Shown here piece after piece: positions 7,519-14,985 of a DNA stretch of 19,169 nt. Within the stretch, counting starts at the first letter, position 1; each line of letters opens with the position of its first letter. Location: the NCBI GenBank assembly GCA_027064485.1, contig JAMOPR010000041.1:1-19169 (forward strand), in the 5' to 3' direction. The translations under genes were made by a program, and so were the position numbers. The notes under the pieces were generated by a model. It was not told the DNA's origin and did not search any database. It saw only the letters and a list, made by a program, of their open reading frames with translations. This DNA comes from Desulfurobacteriaceae bacterium (GTDB lineage Bacteria > Aquificota > Aquificia > Desulfurobacteriales > Desulfurobacteriaceae).

Positions 7519-9222
7519 TTACAGTAACTGTTCAACTTTAACTTTCATAGGAAGTAAAACATCCAAAACTTCTTCTTTCAAATTTGTAGAACAAATTATT
7601 AACATTTGATGCTTAGATATACAAGAGACTTGAAAGAATCCATCGAAACGGTGCTTTAAAACTTCCCTCAGTATAGTATCTGTAGTATACAGTTCGGTAG
7701 ATATAAAAAATATCGAAAGCTTCTTGCCATCAACTTTTCCGTAAGAAAAACAGGAAATAATCTTTTCTCTTCTGTAAGCATCCAAAACAGCTGACTCTTC
7801 TATCAACTTTTTCGTCCTTGCAGGTCTCCTAATGGCTGGAAATAATTCTTCAGCCACGTTAACCAATTTAGGGTCAAGAGGTTCTTGCTTTAAAAGTTCT
7901 AAAGCTTCTTCTGTTGAAAGAGGCTTACGGTAAGGTCTTTCTGAAGTAAGAGCATCGAAAACATCTGCCACAGCTATTATTCTGGACAGAAAAGGAATCT
8001 CCTCTTTTTTCAAACCTTCAGGATATCCAGAACCATCCCATCTTTCGTGGTGATACTTAGCTATCTTTGCAACTTCTTCAAAATCTCTAATGTTAGCAAG
8101 CAACTTGTAAGTTATTTCTGGATGCAACTTTATAATTTCTATCTCCTCTGGAGTCAACGGACCAGGCTTAAGGAGAACTTTATCAGGAATAACTATCTTA
8201 CCTATATCGTGCAACAAAGCAGCTTTAAACAGCGTTTCCAAACTTTTACTATCTAAACCAACTTTTTTTCCCAATTTAACAGAATAATAAGCAACGTTTT
8301 CAGAATGTCCTCTGGTATAAGGGTCTCTTAACTCAACAGTTTTAATCAAAAGCTCTAAAAGCTCCTCTTGCCTTCTTTTTTCTTCAACAAGTCGCTTATA
8401 ACTTAACACTGAAGGTAAAAGCACCTTTTCTAACGTAGGAATCAGGAACTTTTCCTCCAAAAATCCCAAATCACCTGCTAAACCCACTCTTACATCACCT
8501 ATCTTAAAAGAAATCTCTTTTTCTCCGCTCTCCTTTAAAGGAAACTTTAGACTCTCTCCTTCACAATCAACAAAAGAAAGGTTCAAATCCAGAGATGAAA
8601 ACAGTTTAGTTATAAATGTAATCAAATCTTTACTGTTACGAATATTACAGCAAAACTTTTGCGAAAACTGCTCTACATAGAGCATTTTCATAAATACGTT
8701 AGCAATCAATCCCATCAAAGAAGAAGAAAGCAAAATAAACCAAAAAGAAAAAAGGAAGAAAATCCTTTCTCTATAAGGGAAAAAAGACCACACATCAATA
8801 GCCATTAAAGCAGACATAAGCACATAAACACCAAACAACCACTTCTTCCAACCGTAAAAAGTTATGTAAAGCAAGCTTAAAGTTGCAAAATATAATTCGG
8901 TTACAAAAACGATATGTGTTCTCAAAAAAACGTTAATAAAAGAAGCAACAACAGGAGCTGCAAAAATCCACGGAGCAAACTTATGAGAATTTCGATGAAA
9001 AATAAGGTGAGAAACAACCAGTTGAATGGTTCCGGGAATAGAATAAAAAACAAACAACTCCTTTAAAGCTCCACGAGTTGACATGCATCCTGAGAAATGA
9101 GTTAAAATAACTTCAAGGAAAAAGGTCACAGCAAGTAGAATAGCAACTGCAAGGTTAAGAATGGCAAAAAGTTTATTTTTATTTTCAGGCAGCAGTAGAT
9201 TTGATAAGTCTAACCTCTCCAT
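7519..9222 (-). CDS. Membrane-bound HD-GYP domain protein, probable cyclic-di-GMP phosphodiesterase
   Basis: The 567-aa protein probably degrades cyclic-di-GMP at the inner membrane. The N-terminus has about six hydrophobic helices (roughly 18-40, 53-75, 84-103, 104-123, 128-148, 154-180), a possible sensory module that I cannot assign to a named family. A soluble linker (about 190-270) and a charged, probably coiled-coil segment (272-295) lead to the HD-GYP domain (about 295-465). Its metal-site motifs are intact: RGHSE with His306, LLHDIGK with His338-Asp339, His367, [13 protein letters not shown] with His391-His392 and GYP at 399-401, and Asp420. A further 100 residues (about 470-567) are unidentified. 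The ATG has GAGGTGA at 9228-9234. It leads an operon with clpX, tpiA and secG. The ligand and the real substrate are unknown. Confidence 0.92.
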   Translation of the reverse strand: MERLDLSNLLLPENKNKLFAILNLAVAILLAVTFFLEVILTHFSGCMSTRGALKELFVFYSIPGTIQLVVSHLIFHRNSHKFAPWIFAAPVVASFINVFLRTHIVFVTELYFATLSLLYITFYGWKKWLFGVYVLMSALMAIDVWSFFPYRERIFFLFSFWFILLSSSLMGLIANVFMKMLYVEQFSQKFCCNIRNSKDLITFITKLFSSLDLNLSFVDCEGESLKFPLKESGEKEISFKIGDVRVGLAGDLGFLEEKFLIPTLEKVLLPSVLSYKRLVEEKRRQEELLELLIKTVELRDPYTRGHSENVAYYSVKLGKKVGLDSKSLETLFKAALLHDIGKIVIPDKVLLKPGPLTPEEIEIIKLHPEITYKLLANIRDFEEVAKIAKYHHERWDGSGYPEGLKKEEIPFLSRIIAVADVFDALTSERPYRKPLSTEEALELLKQEPLDPKLVNVAEELFPAIRRPARTKKLIEESAVLDAYRREKIISCFSYGKVDGKKLSIFFISTELYTTDTILREVLKHRFDGFFQVSCISKHQMLIICSTNLKEEVLDVLLPMKVKVEQLL

Positions 9223-9313
9223 TTACTTCACCTCAGCAGAAATTTTATCAAAACGCAACAAAGAATATAACAAAAAAATTATTAAAATATCATCCAGCAT
9301 TCGGGAGGTTTAA
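9223..9313. promoter_or_regulatory. Divergent promoter region between the HD-GYP operon and trpF
   Basis: This AT-rich 91-nt gap is the only divergent intergenic region in the window, so promoters for both operons should lie here. On the minus strand, TTGTTA (9268-9273) and GATAAA (9244-9249) are 18 nt apart and resemble a sigma-70 promoter for the HD-GYP operon. On the plus strand TATAAC (9266-9271) or TAAAAT (9283-9288) could be a -10 for trpF, but neither has a good -35. The two candidates overlap, so expression of the operons may be linked. No operator palindrome is evident. Confidence 0.4.
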
Positions 9314-9943
9314 ATGACAAAAGTCAAAATCTGCGGGATAACAAATTTAGACGATGCTTTATTCAGCATCAACAGCGGAGCAGACATTTTGGGATTCATA
9401 ATGTATTCTAAAAGCAAAAGATACATAAAACCTATAGATGTGAGGCATATAACTTCTCAGTTGCCCCCCTTTGTTTCAAAGGTCGGAGTCTTTGTCAACG
9501 AAGACCCGCGAAACGTTTTGGAAATACTCAGCTACGCACATTTAGACTACGCCCAACTTCACGGAGATGAAACTCCCGAAGATTGTGAATACATAGGAGC
9601 CGAAAGGGTCATAAAAGTATTCCGGTTTAAAAGCATAGAGGAAATTAACCTCATCGAAAACTATATAGGAAAAGTAAAAGCTATCCTCCTTGATACATAC
9701 TCCAGCAGAGTTTACGGCGGAACAGGAGAACCGTTTGACTGGAACATAGCAAAAGCCGTTAAAGAGAAATATCCGGAAATACCAATAATACTGTCGGGAG
9801 GGTTGACCCCTGAAAACGTAAAAGAAGCAATTTCAACGGTTAATCCATACTGCGTGGATGTAAGCAGTGGAGTCGAAAAAATCCCCGGCAAAAAAGACCC
9901 GCAGAAAGTAAAACAGTTTATAAAAGTTGCAAAGTGTGGCTAA
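9314..9943 (+). CDS. trpF: Phosphoribosylanthranilate isomerase
   Basis: Third step of tryptophan synthesis: Amadori rearrangement of phosphoribosylanthranilate to CdRP. At 209 aa it is a stand-alone, full-length (beta/alpha)8 enzyme. The general base Cys7 lies in KICGIT and the general acid Asp127 in ILLDTYS. The phosphate-binding loops are visible as SGGLTPENV (161-169) and VDVSSGVE (181-188), and QLHGDE (81-86) is the usual strand-4 motif. The ATG follows a strong GGGAGG site. No other trp gene is present in the window, so the pathway is dispersed in this genome. A Dps-like ferritin follows 62 nt downstream and may be co-transcribed. Confidence 0.98.
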   Translation: MTKVKICGITNLDDALFSINSGADILGFIMYSKSKRYIKPIDVRHITSQLPPFVSKVGVFVNEDPRNVLEILSYAHLDYAQLHGDETPEDCEYIGAERVIKVFRFKSIEEINLIENYIGKVKAILLDTYSSRVYGGTGEPFDWNIAKAVKEKYPEIPIILSGGLTPENVKEAISTVNPYCVDVSSGVEKIPGKKDPQKVKQFIKVAKCG

Positions 9944-10005
9944 CTTGCGAAAGGAAATTTAGGCTTTAAGTTTAAAAGCACAGAACAATATTAAAAGGAG
10001 ATACC

Positions 10006-10503
10006 ATGGGAACAAAAGCACAAGAACTGGTAGGAGAACACAGGGAAAAGATTATTGAACTACTTAATAAAGCCCTCTGCGATGAATGGCTTGCATACTA
10101 CCAATACTGGATTGGTTCAAAAGTGGTAAAAGGTCCTATGAAAGCCTCTGTTGCAGCAGAATTAGTTCAGCACGCCGGTGATGAACTCAGACACGCTGAC
10201 ATGTTGGTTATGAGGATATTGGAATTAGGTGGAACGCCCGTTTTGACTCCCCAAAAATGGTTTGAACTAACAAACTGTGGATACGACGCCCCAGAAAATC
10301 CTTTTGTTAAAGAGTTATTAATTCAAAATATCAAAGGAGAACAATGTGCCATAGACACTTACAACAAAATAATGAATTTTTGCAAAGACATAGACCCAGT
10401 CACTTACAACTTAGCTCTGCAGATAATGACCGACGAAATGGAACACGAAGAAGATTTACAGGGATTACTTGAAGATTTAGAAAACTTAAAATTCTTGAGG
10501 TAG
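10006..10503 (+). CDS. Dps-like ferritin (DPSL / thioferritin type)
   Basis: This 165-aa four-helix ferritin-like protein probably stores or oxidises iron and protects against peroxide as a 12-mer cage. Di-iron ligands can be placed at Glu27, Glu60-x-x-His63 (GDELRH), Glu112 (GEQCAI) and Glu144-x-x-His147 (TDEMEH), the bacterioferritin-type site inside the helix bundle. Cys91 (TNCGY) and Cys114 (EQCAI), 23 residues apart, match the cysteine pair that defines the DPSL subgroup of archaea and some anaerobic bacteria. Two more Cys are at 25 and 126. There is no bacterioferritin heme Met at an obvious place. The ATG has AAGGAG upstream. It lies after trpF, and its own stop codon is part of a terminator hairpin. 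Confidence 0.88.
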   Translation: MGTKAQELVGEHREKIIELLNKALCDEWLAYYQYWIGSKVVKGPMKASVAAELVQHAGDELRHADMLVMRILELGGTPVLTPQKWFELTNCGYDAPENPFVKELLIQNIKGEQCAIDTYNKIMNFCKDIDPVTYNLALQIMTDEMEHEEDLQGLLEDLENLKFLR

Positions 10504-10524
10504 GGAAAATCCCCTACCTCTTTT
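10497..10524 (+). terminator. Intrinsic terminator after the Dps-like ferritin gene
   Basis: A perfect 9-bp stem (GAGGTAGGG at 10497-10505, CCCTACCTC at 10512-10520) with a 6-nt loop is followed by TTTT. The 5' arm contains the ferritin stop codon TAG (10501-10503). The convergent hldD gene ends at 10523, only 2 nt from the stem, so on the minus strand the same hairpin could end the long hslO-hldD operon. There the following sequence AAGAATTTTAAG is a poorer U-tract. Confidence 0.85.
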
Positions 10525-11464
10525 AATAAGGAAGTTTCTCCCAATCAACGTTTTCCTTTATCCAATTAACGTATAGCGGAATTCCTTCTTCTATCTGAAT
10601 GTTCGGTTTCCAGCCTAAAATCTTCTCAGTTTCAGTTAAATCAGCCTCTGTATAGTTTTGGTAAAAGTCGTAAGGATTATCAAAATATTCAACGTCCACT
10701 TCAACACCTAAAGTTTTCTTTATAACGTCAACAACCTCATTAAAACTTCTTGCCCTTCCAGTTCCCACGTTAACTATTCCGCTTTTCTCAGATTCAAAAG
10801 CCTTTATGTTTGCCTCAACGCAATCAGCAACGTAAACGAAATCCCTCTTTTGTTCACCCCACTTAAATAAGCGCGGTTTTTTACCTTTTAGTATTTGAAC
10901 TGTAAGCTGAAGCACCATACTTGCCATCTTACCCTTGTGCGTTTCTCCCGGACCGTAAACGTTAAAATATCTAAGACCTACAACTTTCGCGTTAGGATAC
11001 TCTTTCAAGAATTTCAAAGTCAGCATATCCATAGCATACTTTGAAAAACCATAAACGTTTTCAGGACTTAAATTGCCGTGAACTTTCATAGGAGGCGGAG
11101 TATTACCGTAAACAGCAGCAGAGGAAGCATAAATTATGGAAGTTCCGTTCATTGCAAGATTGAGAAAATATTTAAACGATTCATAGTTCACTTCCATAAC
11201 TTTTTTCTGGTCAGTTTCCGTGGTATTTGCATTTGCAGCCTGGTGAAAAACAACATCAAAGTTGTAATCTTCAAGAGACTCAAGCAGTTCCCAATCGGTA
11301 AGAGAACCTGTAATTACCTCTCCATCAAATCCTATTAGATTCTTAAAATAACCAGAAGAAAAATCATCCAAAACGAAAATCTCCCAGTCGGGAAACCTTT
11401 TAGATAGCTCCTTTACTAAATTACTTCCGATAAATCCTGCTCCGCCAGTCACTAAAACTCTCAT
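10523..11464 (-). CDS. hldD: ADP-L-glycero-D-manno-heptose 6-epimerase
   Basis: NADP-dependent epimerase making the heptose donor for LPS inner core. The 313-aa extended-SDR protein has TGGAGFIG (residues 6-13) for nucleotide binding, Ser-rich YASSAAVYG, and the catalytic Tyr138-x3-Lys142 (VYGFSKYA). What marks it as HldD rather than a generic GalE-like epimerase is TTETDQKKVMEVNYE (81-95), GETHKGKMASMV followed by RLFKWGEQKRDFVYV, and the C-terminal YQNYTEADLT. The ATG overlaps the stop of the 105-aa upstream gene (ATGA). It is the last gene of the nine-gene minus-strand run. No other heptose gene is in the window. Its presence implies a Gram-negative envelope with heptose-containing LPS. 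Confidence 0.92.
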   Translation of the reverse strand: MRVLVTGGAGFIGSNLVKELSKRFPDWEIFVLDDFSSGYFKNLIGFDGEVITGSLTDWELLESLEDYNFDVVFHQAANANTTETDQKKVMEVNYESFKYFLNLAMNGTSIIYASSAAVYGNTPPPMKVHGNLSPENVYGFSKYAMDMLTLKFLKEYPNAKVVGLRYFNVYGPGETHKGKMASMVLQLTVQILKGKKPRLFKWGEQKRDFVYVADCVEANIKAFESEKSGIVNVGTGRARSFNEVVDVIKKTLGVEVDVEYFDNPYDFYQNYTEADLTETEKILGWKPNIQIEEGIPLYVNWIKENVDWEKLPY

Positions 11465-11778
11465 TCTCCTACTTCTCCCTTAACGTGGGTTTCATATCCC
11501 CTTGATTTAAAAAATTCAGCAAGAGCGTAAGCGTATTTCTTGGCAAGGCTCCACTTATGAAACTCAGCGTAAGTTGAAGATTCAACTAACTCATCTCCTT
11601 CAAATCTGACAACTGAAACACCCCAATTAAACTGTTTCATAGACTCATCTTTATAAACTCTCTGGACGAAAATATCACAAACATTTCCCGCTTCGCCTAA
11701 AATCCCCGACAACTCTTCCGGACTCTTTCCCAAAGCATCAGCCATAAGTTCTCTAAAAAATTCATCTCCACCAGACAT
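11461..11778 (-). CDS. Conserved-looking hypothetical protein, 105 aa
   Basis: I do not recognise this protein. It is real by context: a clear GGAGG ribosome site 5 nt before the ATG, 9 nt after the synthase II gene, and a 4-nt ATGA overlap with hldD. It has no signal peptide or membrane segment and is acidic at the N-terminus. By eye it suggests helix (4-28), strand (about 33-43, CDIFVQRVYKD), strand (49-60, QFNWGVSVVRF), strand (62-72), then a long amphipathic helix (75-93, SLAKKYAYALAEFF). That alpha-beta-beta-beta-alpha order resembles a double-stranded-RNA-binding fold, but no signature residues prove it. One Cys only (Cys34). Function unknown. Confidence 0.8.
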   Translation of the reverse strand: MSGGDEFFRELMADALGKSPEELSGILGEAGNVCDIFVQRVYKDESMKQFNWGVSVVRFEGDELVESSTYAEFHKWSLAKKYAYALAEFFKSRGYETHVKGEVGE

Positions 11779-11787
11779 GACAGCCTC

Positions 11788-12792
11788 CTATTTTTCCACT
11801 ATGCTTTCTTTCACTTTCATCCCAAAATGTCTTCCCGGCTCCTCAGTATAGGCTAAAACTTCATCACCTTCTTTAAGCTCAACTACAGAAATAGGAGTGC
11901 CATCAGGTTTTGTAAGCCTTATAGTCTCAGCATTCTGGAGAATGGCAGAAATCCTTTTCCCTTCTTTAGTTTCAGCTTCTATCAAAAGCATTGGTCTTCT
12001 TTCTATCTTTGCCCTCCCAACGTAAGCAACTCTACCTTCACCTTTGTAGTTATAAATCATTACCTCATCACCGCTTTCAATCTCCGCCAAATATTTTGTT
12101 TTTCCACCCGGCAGTCTAACATACATATGAACAGCACCGGCGTTTACTCTAAAAGGTCTTGCCGCAACGTAAGGGTTAGATTCCGTTTCAGCGTGAACCA
12201 GAAACATACCGGCAGAAGAATTACCAACTAAAGCTCCTTCACCTCTCACCATATTGGAACAGGTATCTATACAAACCCTATCGCACATTCCAATAGGCTT
12301 AACGCGTTTTATCGTTGCAGTTTCAAGCTTCACGTTTTCTCCCTGAAGGTTTATAGCCTGCCCTGCGGCTTTTATCTCGTTAACATCCTCCGTATCAAGA
12401 ACAACACCCTTAACACCTTTTTCCAAAATTGTTATTGCCGTTTCCGCCTCTTCTGCATTCCTAACCCACGCGTAAACGTTATCACCTTGAGCTAATAAGT
12501 TTTCAAGAGGAATAATCGTCCAATCAGTAGTTTTAACTATAACGTTTTTTCCAGCCTTTAAAAGAGATGCTGCCTTTTCCTCATCTTCCTTACCCTTTAT
12601 TTCAACAATAACAAAATCCTCTCCCAACCTAAAATCACCATCTGGTGCTATTGTCTTAACTCTGGCAAGCTGCTTAACTTTCTTACTTTCAGGTTTATCA
12701 AGAAGCAAAGCGAAAACGCCAGATTCAAGAGCAGAAGTAACAACCTTCTTATTAGACGGGTCTTTCACGTAAACGATAAGCTGCTTTTTCAT
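11788..12792 (-). CDS. 3-Dehydroquinate synthase II (archaeal type)
   Basis: NAD-dependent oxidative deamination and cyclisation of 2-amino-3,7-dideoxy-D-threo-hept-6-ulosonate to 3-dehydroquinate, the alternative entry to the shikimate pathway first shown for Methanocaldococcus jannaschii MJ1249. The 334-aa protein is unrelated to classical AroB. Family landmarks are the N-terminal alpha/beta region with TTDWTIIPLENL, then CDRVCIDTCSNM, GEGALVGNSSAGMFLVHAE, RPFRVNAGAVHMYV and the GGKTKYLAEI segment, with a C-terminal beta domain ending in GRHFG. The start is the ATG at 12790-12792, which has GGAGG 5 nt upstream; a TTG one codon earlier is too close. It lies between yggS and the 105-aa gene. 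The partner aldolase (AroA'-type) is not in this window. Confidence 0.93.
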   Translation of the reverse strand: MKKQLIVYVKDPSNKKVVTSALESGVFALLLDKPESKKVKQLARVKTIAPDGDFRLGEDFVIVEIKGKEDEEKAASLLKAGKNVIVKTTDWTIIPLENLLAQGDNVYAWVRNAEEAETAITILEKGVKGVVLDTEDVNEIKAAGQAINLQGENVKLETATIKRVKPIGMCDRVCIDTCSNMVRGEGALVGNSSAGMFLVHAETESNPYVAARPFRVNAGAVHMYVRLPGGKTKYLAEIESGDEVMIYNYKGEGRVAYVGRAKIERRPMLLIEAETKEGKRISAILQNAETIRLTKPDGTPISVVELKEGDEVLAYTEEPGRHFGMKVKESIVEK

Positions 12793-12797
12793 CAATC

Positions 12798-12802
12798 CCT
12801 CC
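12798..12802 (-). promoter_or_regulatory. Ribosome binding site that sets the synthase II start
   Basis: GGAGG on the minus strand, 5 nt before the ATG at 12790-12792 and only 2 nt before the in-frame TTG at 12793-12795. It supports the ATG start. Its first base is also the last base of the yggS stop codon (12802-12804), suggesting coupled translation. Confidence 0.7.
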
Positions 12803-13488
12803 TAATACTTTCTTTCACCAAATATTGCGCTTCCTATCCTGACTATTGTAGCACCTTCCTCTATAGCCACTTCAAAATCGTGAGACATTCCCATAGAAAG
12901 TTCCGGCAACTGTATGCCAAATTTTTGCTCTAATCTATCCCTTATGTTTCTCAATTGAACGAAATATGGACGCACCTTTTCCAAATCCTCAAAATAAGGG
13001 GGAACAGTCATTAAACCTCTTAACTTCAAAGTATCTTTAGATAAAACATACTCAACCAAATAATCTACATCTTCAGGCAAACAACCGTGTTTAGTTTCCT
13101 CAGGAGAAAGTTTTACTTCTACCAATACCGGCATTACTTTACCTTTCTTAGACAATCTTTTATCAAGTTCGTCAACTAAAGATTTCCTATCTACCGTTTC
13201 TATGCAGTGAAAAAGGTCAACCGCATATTTCACCTTGTTGGTTTGAAGATGCCCTATCAAATGCCACTCTATTGGAAGAGAAGAGAGAACGGGGATTTTA
13301 TCTCTTGCTTCTTGAACTCTATTTTCACCAAAAAGCTCTATACCAGCCTCAAAAGCCTCTTTTATCTCTTCCGGCGTTCTCGTTTTAGAAGCTGCCAGCA
13401 GTTTTACAGAAGAAGACTCTCTTCCGGCGCGTTCACAGGCTTTTTCTATTCTTTCACGAACGAGCAAAACATTCTCCCTAATCCCCAT
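12802..13488 (-). CDS. yggS: YggS-family pyridoxal phosphate homeostasis protein
   Basis: Single-domain PLP-binding TIM barrel (alanine racemase fold III) that buffers free pyridoxal phosphate and affects amino- and keto-acid balance; it has no established catalytic activity. The 228-aa length is typical. The PLP lysine is Lys35 in AASKTRT; ELFGENRVQEA, WHLIGHLQTNK (the family's most diagnostic motif), MGMSHDFEVAI and TIVRIGSAIFGER follow in the expected order. The ATG (13486-13488) has GAGG 7 nt upstream and lies 11 nt inside the end of the preceding SH3-like gene. yggS is often near proC or cell-division genes; here it precedes the 3-dehydroquinate synthase II gene. Confidence 0.96.
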   Translation of the reverse strand: MGIRENVLLVRERIEKACERAGRESSSVKLLAASKTRTPEEIKEAFEAGIELFGENRVQEARDKIPVLSSLPIEWHLIGHLQTNKVKYAVDLFHCIETVDRKSLVDELDKRLSKKGKVMPVLVEVKLSPEETKHGCLPEDVDYLVEYVLSKDTLKLRGLMTVPPYFEDLEKVRPYFVQLRNIRDRLEQKFGIQLPELSMGMSHDFEVAIEEGATIVRIGSAIFGERKY

Positions 13489-14575
13489 TTTCTATCCTCT
13501 CATAAACTTCATCAGCAAAAAACCATAAATCATCGCTCAAATCTGAATCGGAATACTTCAAAAAGTTATCGTAACTATTGTATTTACCAGACTTATACAA
13601 ATGATAGCTCATCGAAACAAAACCTTCCTTTTCATACCCATTTATAGCAGGGTTAAACCTATAAATTTCTATCTCAACAAACTTATTGACACCATTATCA
13701 AAACAGGATTTTGCAAGTTTAAGCCAAAAATCAAAGTTAGACTTTTTCAGTATTAAACGAGTCTTTCTACCAGTGATAGGTTTCCCGTTATTCATGAAAA
13801 ACTTATGCTTTAATCTTATTATAATACCCTTACCCGAATTAGTATCTATTAGCGAAACATCTTCATCCGATAATGGCATAGTTTTTACGTAATAACCTAA
13901 TCTCTCTGCTATTGGAGAAGAAAACTTAGCACTGTTGTAAATATCTATTAAACGATTAAGTGCAGAAATAACTTTTTCTTCATTAAAAAAATTCTGTTCA
14001 TCGTTAGTTCTTTCAAAAATCCAGAAATTACCGTTATACATAACACTGTTACCGTCAAATAGTAAAGGTGTCCCCGGCTTAAGATTTAAACTACCATAAT
14101 CAGAAGTAAGAGTAACAGGAGAAGTTAAAACAACGATATCAAACACTCTCTTTTCCAAAACTCCTGAGTCTTTACTTACTTTTACACCTTCACCTTTGAA
14201 AGTTCCTACAACAAAATCCCCCTCTTCTCCTGCTACAACAATCACAGACCCAGCAGGCAAATAAATTGTTCCGCTATCTGAATCTGCATTAACACCATCT
14301 GCAATACGGAAAATTTTTAAAGCTATCCTCCCCGTTTTTATGAACAAAGGTTGCGAATAATCTGTAAAGTCAAGATTTACCCATCCTCTTTCACCCTTTG
14401 CCCAAAAGCCAAATTTAGCAAAAATAGGCTGAGAATACCCTTCACTCAAAGTCCCAACAATTTCCTTTCCATCTGGAAGCATCCTTAAAGAAGTAGCATC
14501 CGTCAAAACGGTAAACTCCTGAGAAATAGCAGAAAGAGGAAGTAATAAAAGAAACAGTTGTGTTAAAAGTTTCAT
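13478..14575 (-). CDS. Exported protein with SH3-like N-terminal region
   Basis: I recognise no specific family. Residues 1-19 form a signal peptide (MKLLTQLFLLLLPLSAIS, then Gln-Glu); no lipobox Cys is present, so it should be free in the periplasm or outer-membrane associated. Residues about 21-70 look like a bacterial SH3 domain (TSLRMLPDGKEIVGTLSEG, then FGFWAKGERGWVNLDF), often a peptidoglycan or protein-binding module. Two further beta-rich segments (about 78-130 and 135-190) could be degenerate repeats. The C-terminal half (about 195-365) is alpha/beta, rich in Tyr, Phe and Asn, and unidentified. The ATG overlaps the thioesterase stop (ATGA), with AAGGAG just upstream, so it is translated from the operon message. 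Of the 365 aa only one Cys is seen (KSCFDN). Confidence 0.8.
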   Translation of the reverse strand: MKLLTQLFLLLLPLSAISQEFTVLTDATSLRMLPDGKEIVGTLSEGYSQPIFAKFGFWAKGERGWVNLDFTDYSQPLFIKTGRIALKIFRIADGVNADSDSGTIYLPAGSVIVVAGEEGDFVVGTFKGEGVKVSKDSGVLEKRVFDIVVLTSPVTLTSDYGSLNLKPGTPLLFDGNSVMYNGNFWIFERTNDEQNFFNEEKVISALNRLIDIYNSAKFSSPIAERLGYYVKTMPLSDEDVSLIDTNSGKGIIIRLKHKFFMNNGKPITGRKTRLILKKSNFDFWLKLAKSCFDNGVNKFVEIEIYRFNPAINGYEKEGFVSMSYHLYKSGKYNSYDNFLKYSDSDLSDDLWFFADEVYERIENGD

Positions 14576-14979
14576 TTCTTCTCCTTTAAAACAAACATCA
14601 AAGCTTCTGCTTCTGCTATCTTCTTCCCGTCAGAAACTCTGACCATTTCAGCCCTGGTAACTTTAAAGCGTTTTCTGTCTTCTTTAACTTCAGCAAAAAC
14701 TTCCACTTCCTCACCTGCAAGTAAAGGAGCGTGATACTTAACAGTCAGTTTACCCGTTAAGAAACGCTCCTCATAGGTTTGAAGGTAAGCCATAGCTTCA
14801 TCGAGTATAAGCGCGATTATTCCGCCATGAATAACGTTTTCATAACCCTGATAGTAGTGAGAAAGGGAAAACTTGGCATAAACCCTATCTTCCAATTTTT
14901 GAAAAGAAAGGTGCATACCTTTCGGATTATCCTTGCCGCAAACAAAACAGAAATTATCCCTTACAAGCTCCTTTTTCAT
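14572..14979 (-). CDS. PaaI/YbgC-like hotdog-fold thioesterase
   Basis: A 135-aa single hotdog domain, probably hydrolysing an acyl-CoA or acyl-ACP thioester. The hotdog core is clear: VIHGGIIALILDEAMAY (about 49-65) holds the His-Gly-Gly turn and the acidic residue of the long helix used for catalysis, followed by strands LTVKYHAPLLAGEEVEVFAEV and KKIAEAEALMFV. The N-terminus has NFCFVCGKDNPKGMHL, whose Cys-x-x-Cys-Gly is common in one PaaI-like subgroup. The substrate cannot be told from sequence. The ATG lies 6 nt after the aspS stop, with only a distant GAGGAA, suggesting reinitiation after aspS. The stop overlaps the SH3-like gene. Confidence 0.9.
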   Translation of the reverse strand: MKKELVRDNFCFVCGKDNPKGMHLSFQKLEDRVYAKFSLSHYYQGYENVIHGGIIALILDEAMAYLQTYEERFLTGKLTVKYHAPLLAGEEVEVFAEVKEDRKRFKVTRAEMVRVSDGKKIAEAEALMFVLKEKK

Positions 14980-14985
14980 TGTATG

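Noticed and set aside
9944..10005. Small hairpin and possible promoter between trpF and the ferritin gene
   Set aside because: The stem near 9961-9985 is only about 5 bp, AT-rich and lacks a T-run; a TTTAAG/TATTAA pair is too weak to call a promoter. Read-through from trpF is equally likely.
12793..12795. TTG as start of 3-dehydroquinate synthase II
   Set aside because: Only 2 nt from GGAGG, while the next codon is ATG with ideal 5-nt spacing.
13207..13647. Open frame on the plus strand across yggS and the SH3-like gene
   Set aside because: Antisense to two supported genes, no family features, composition typical of a shadow frame.
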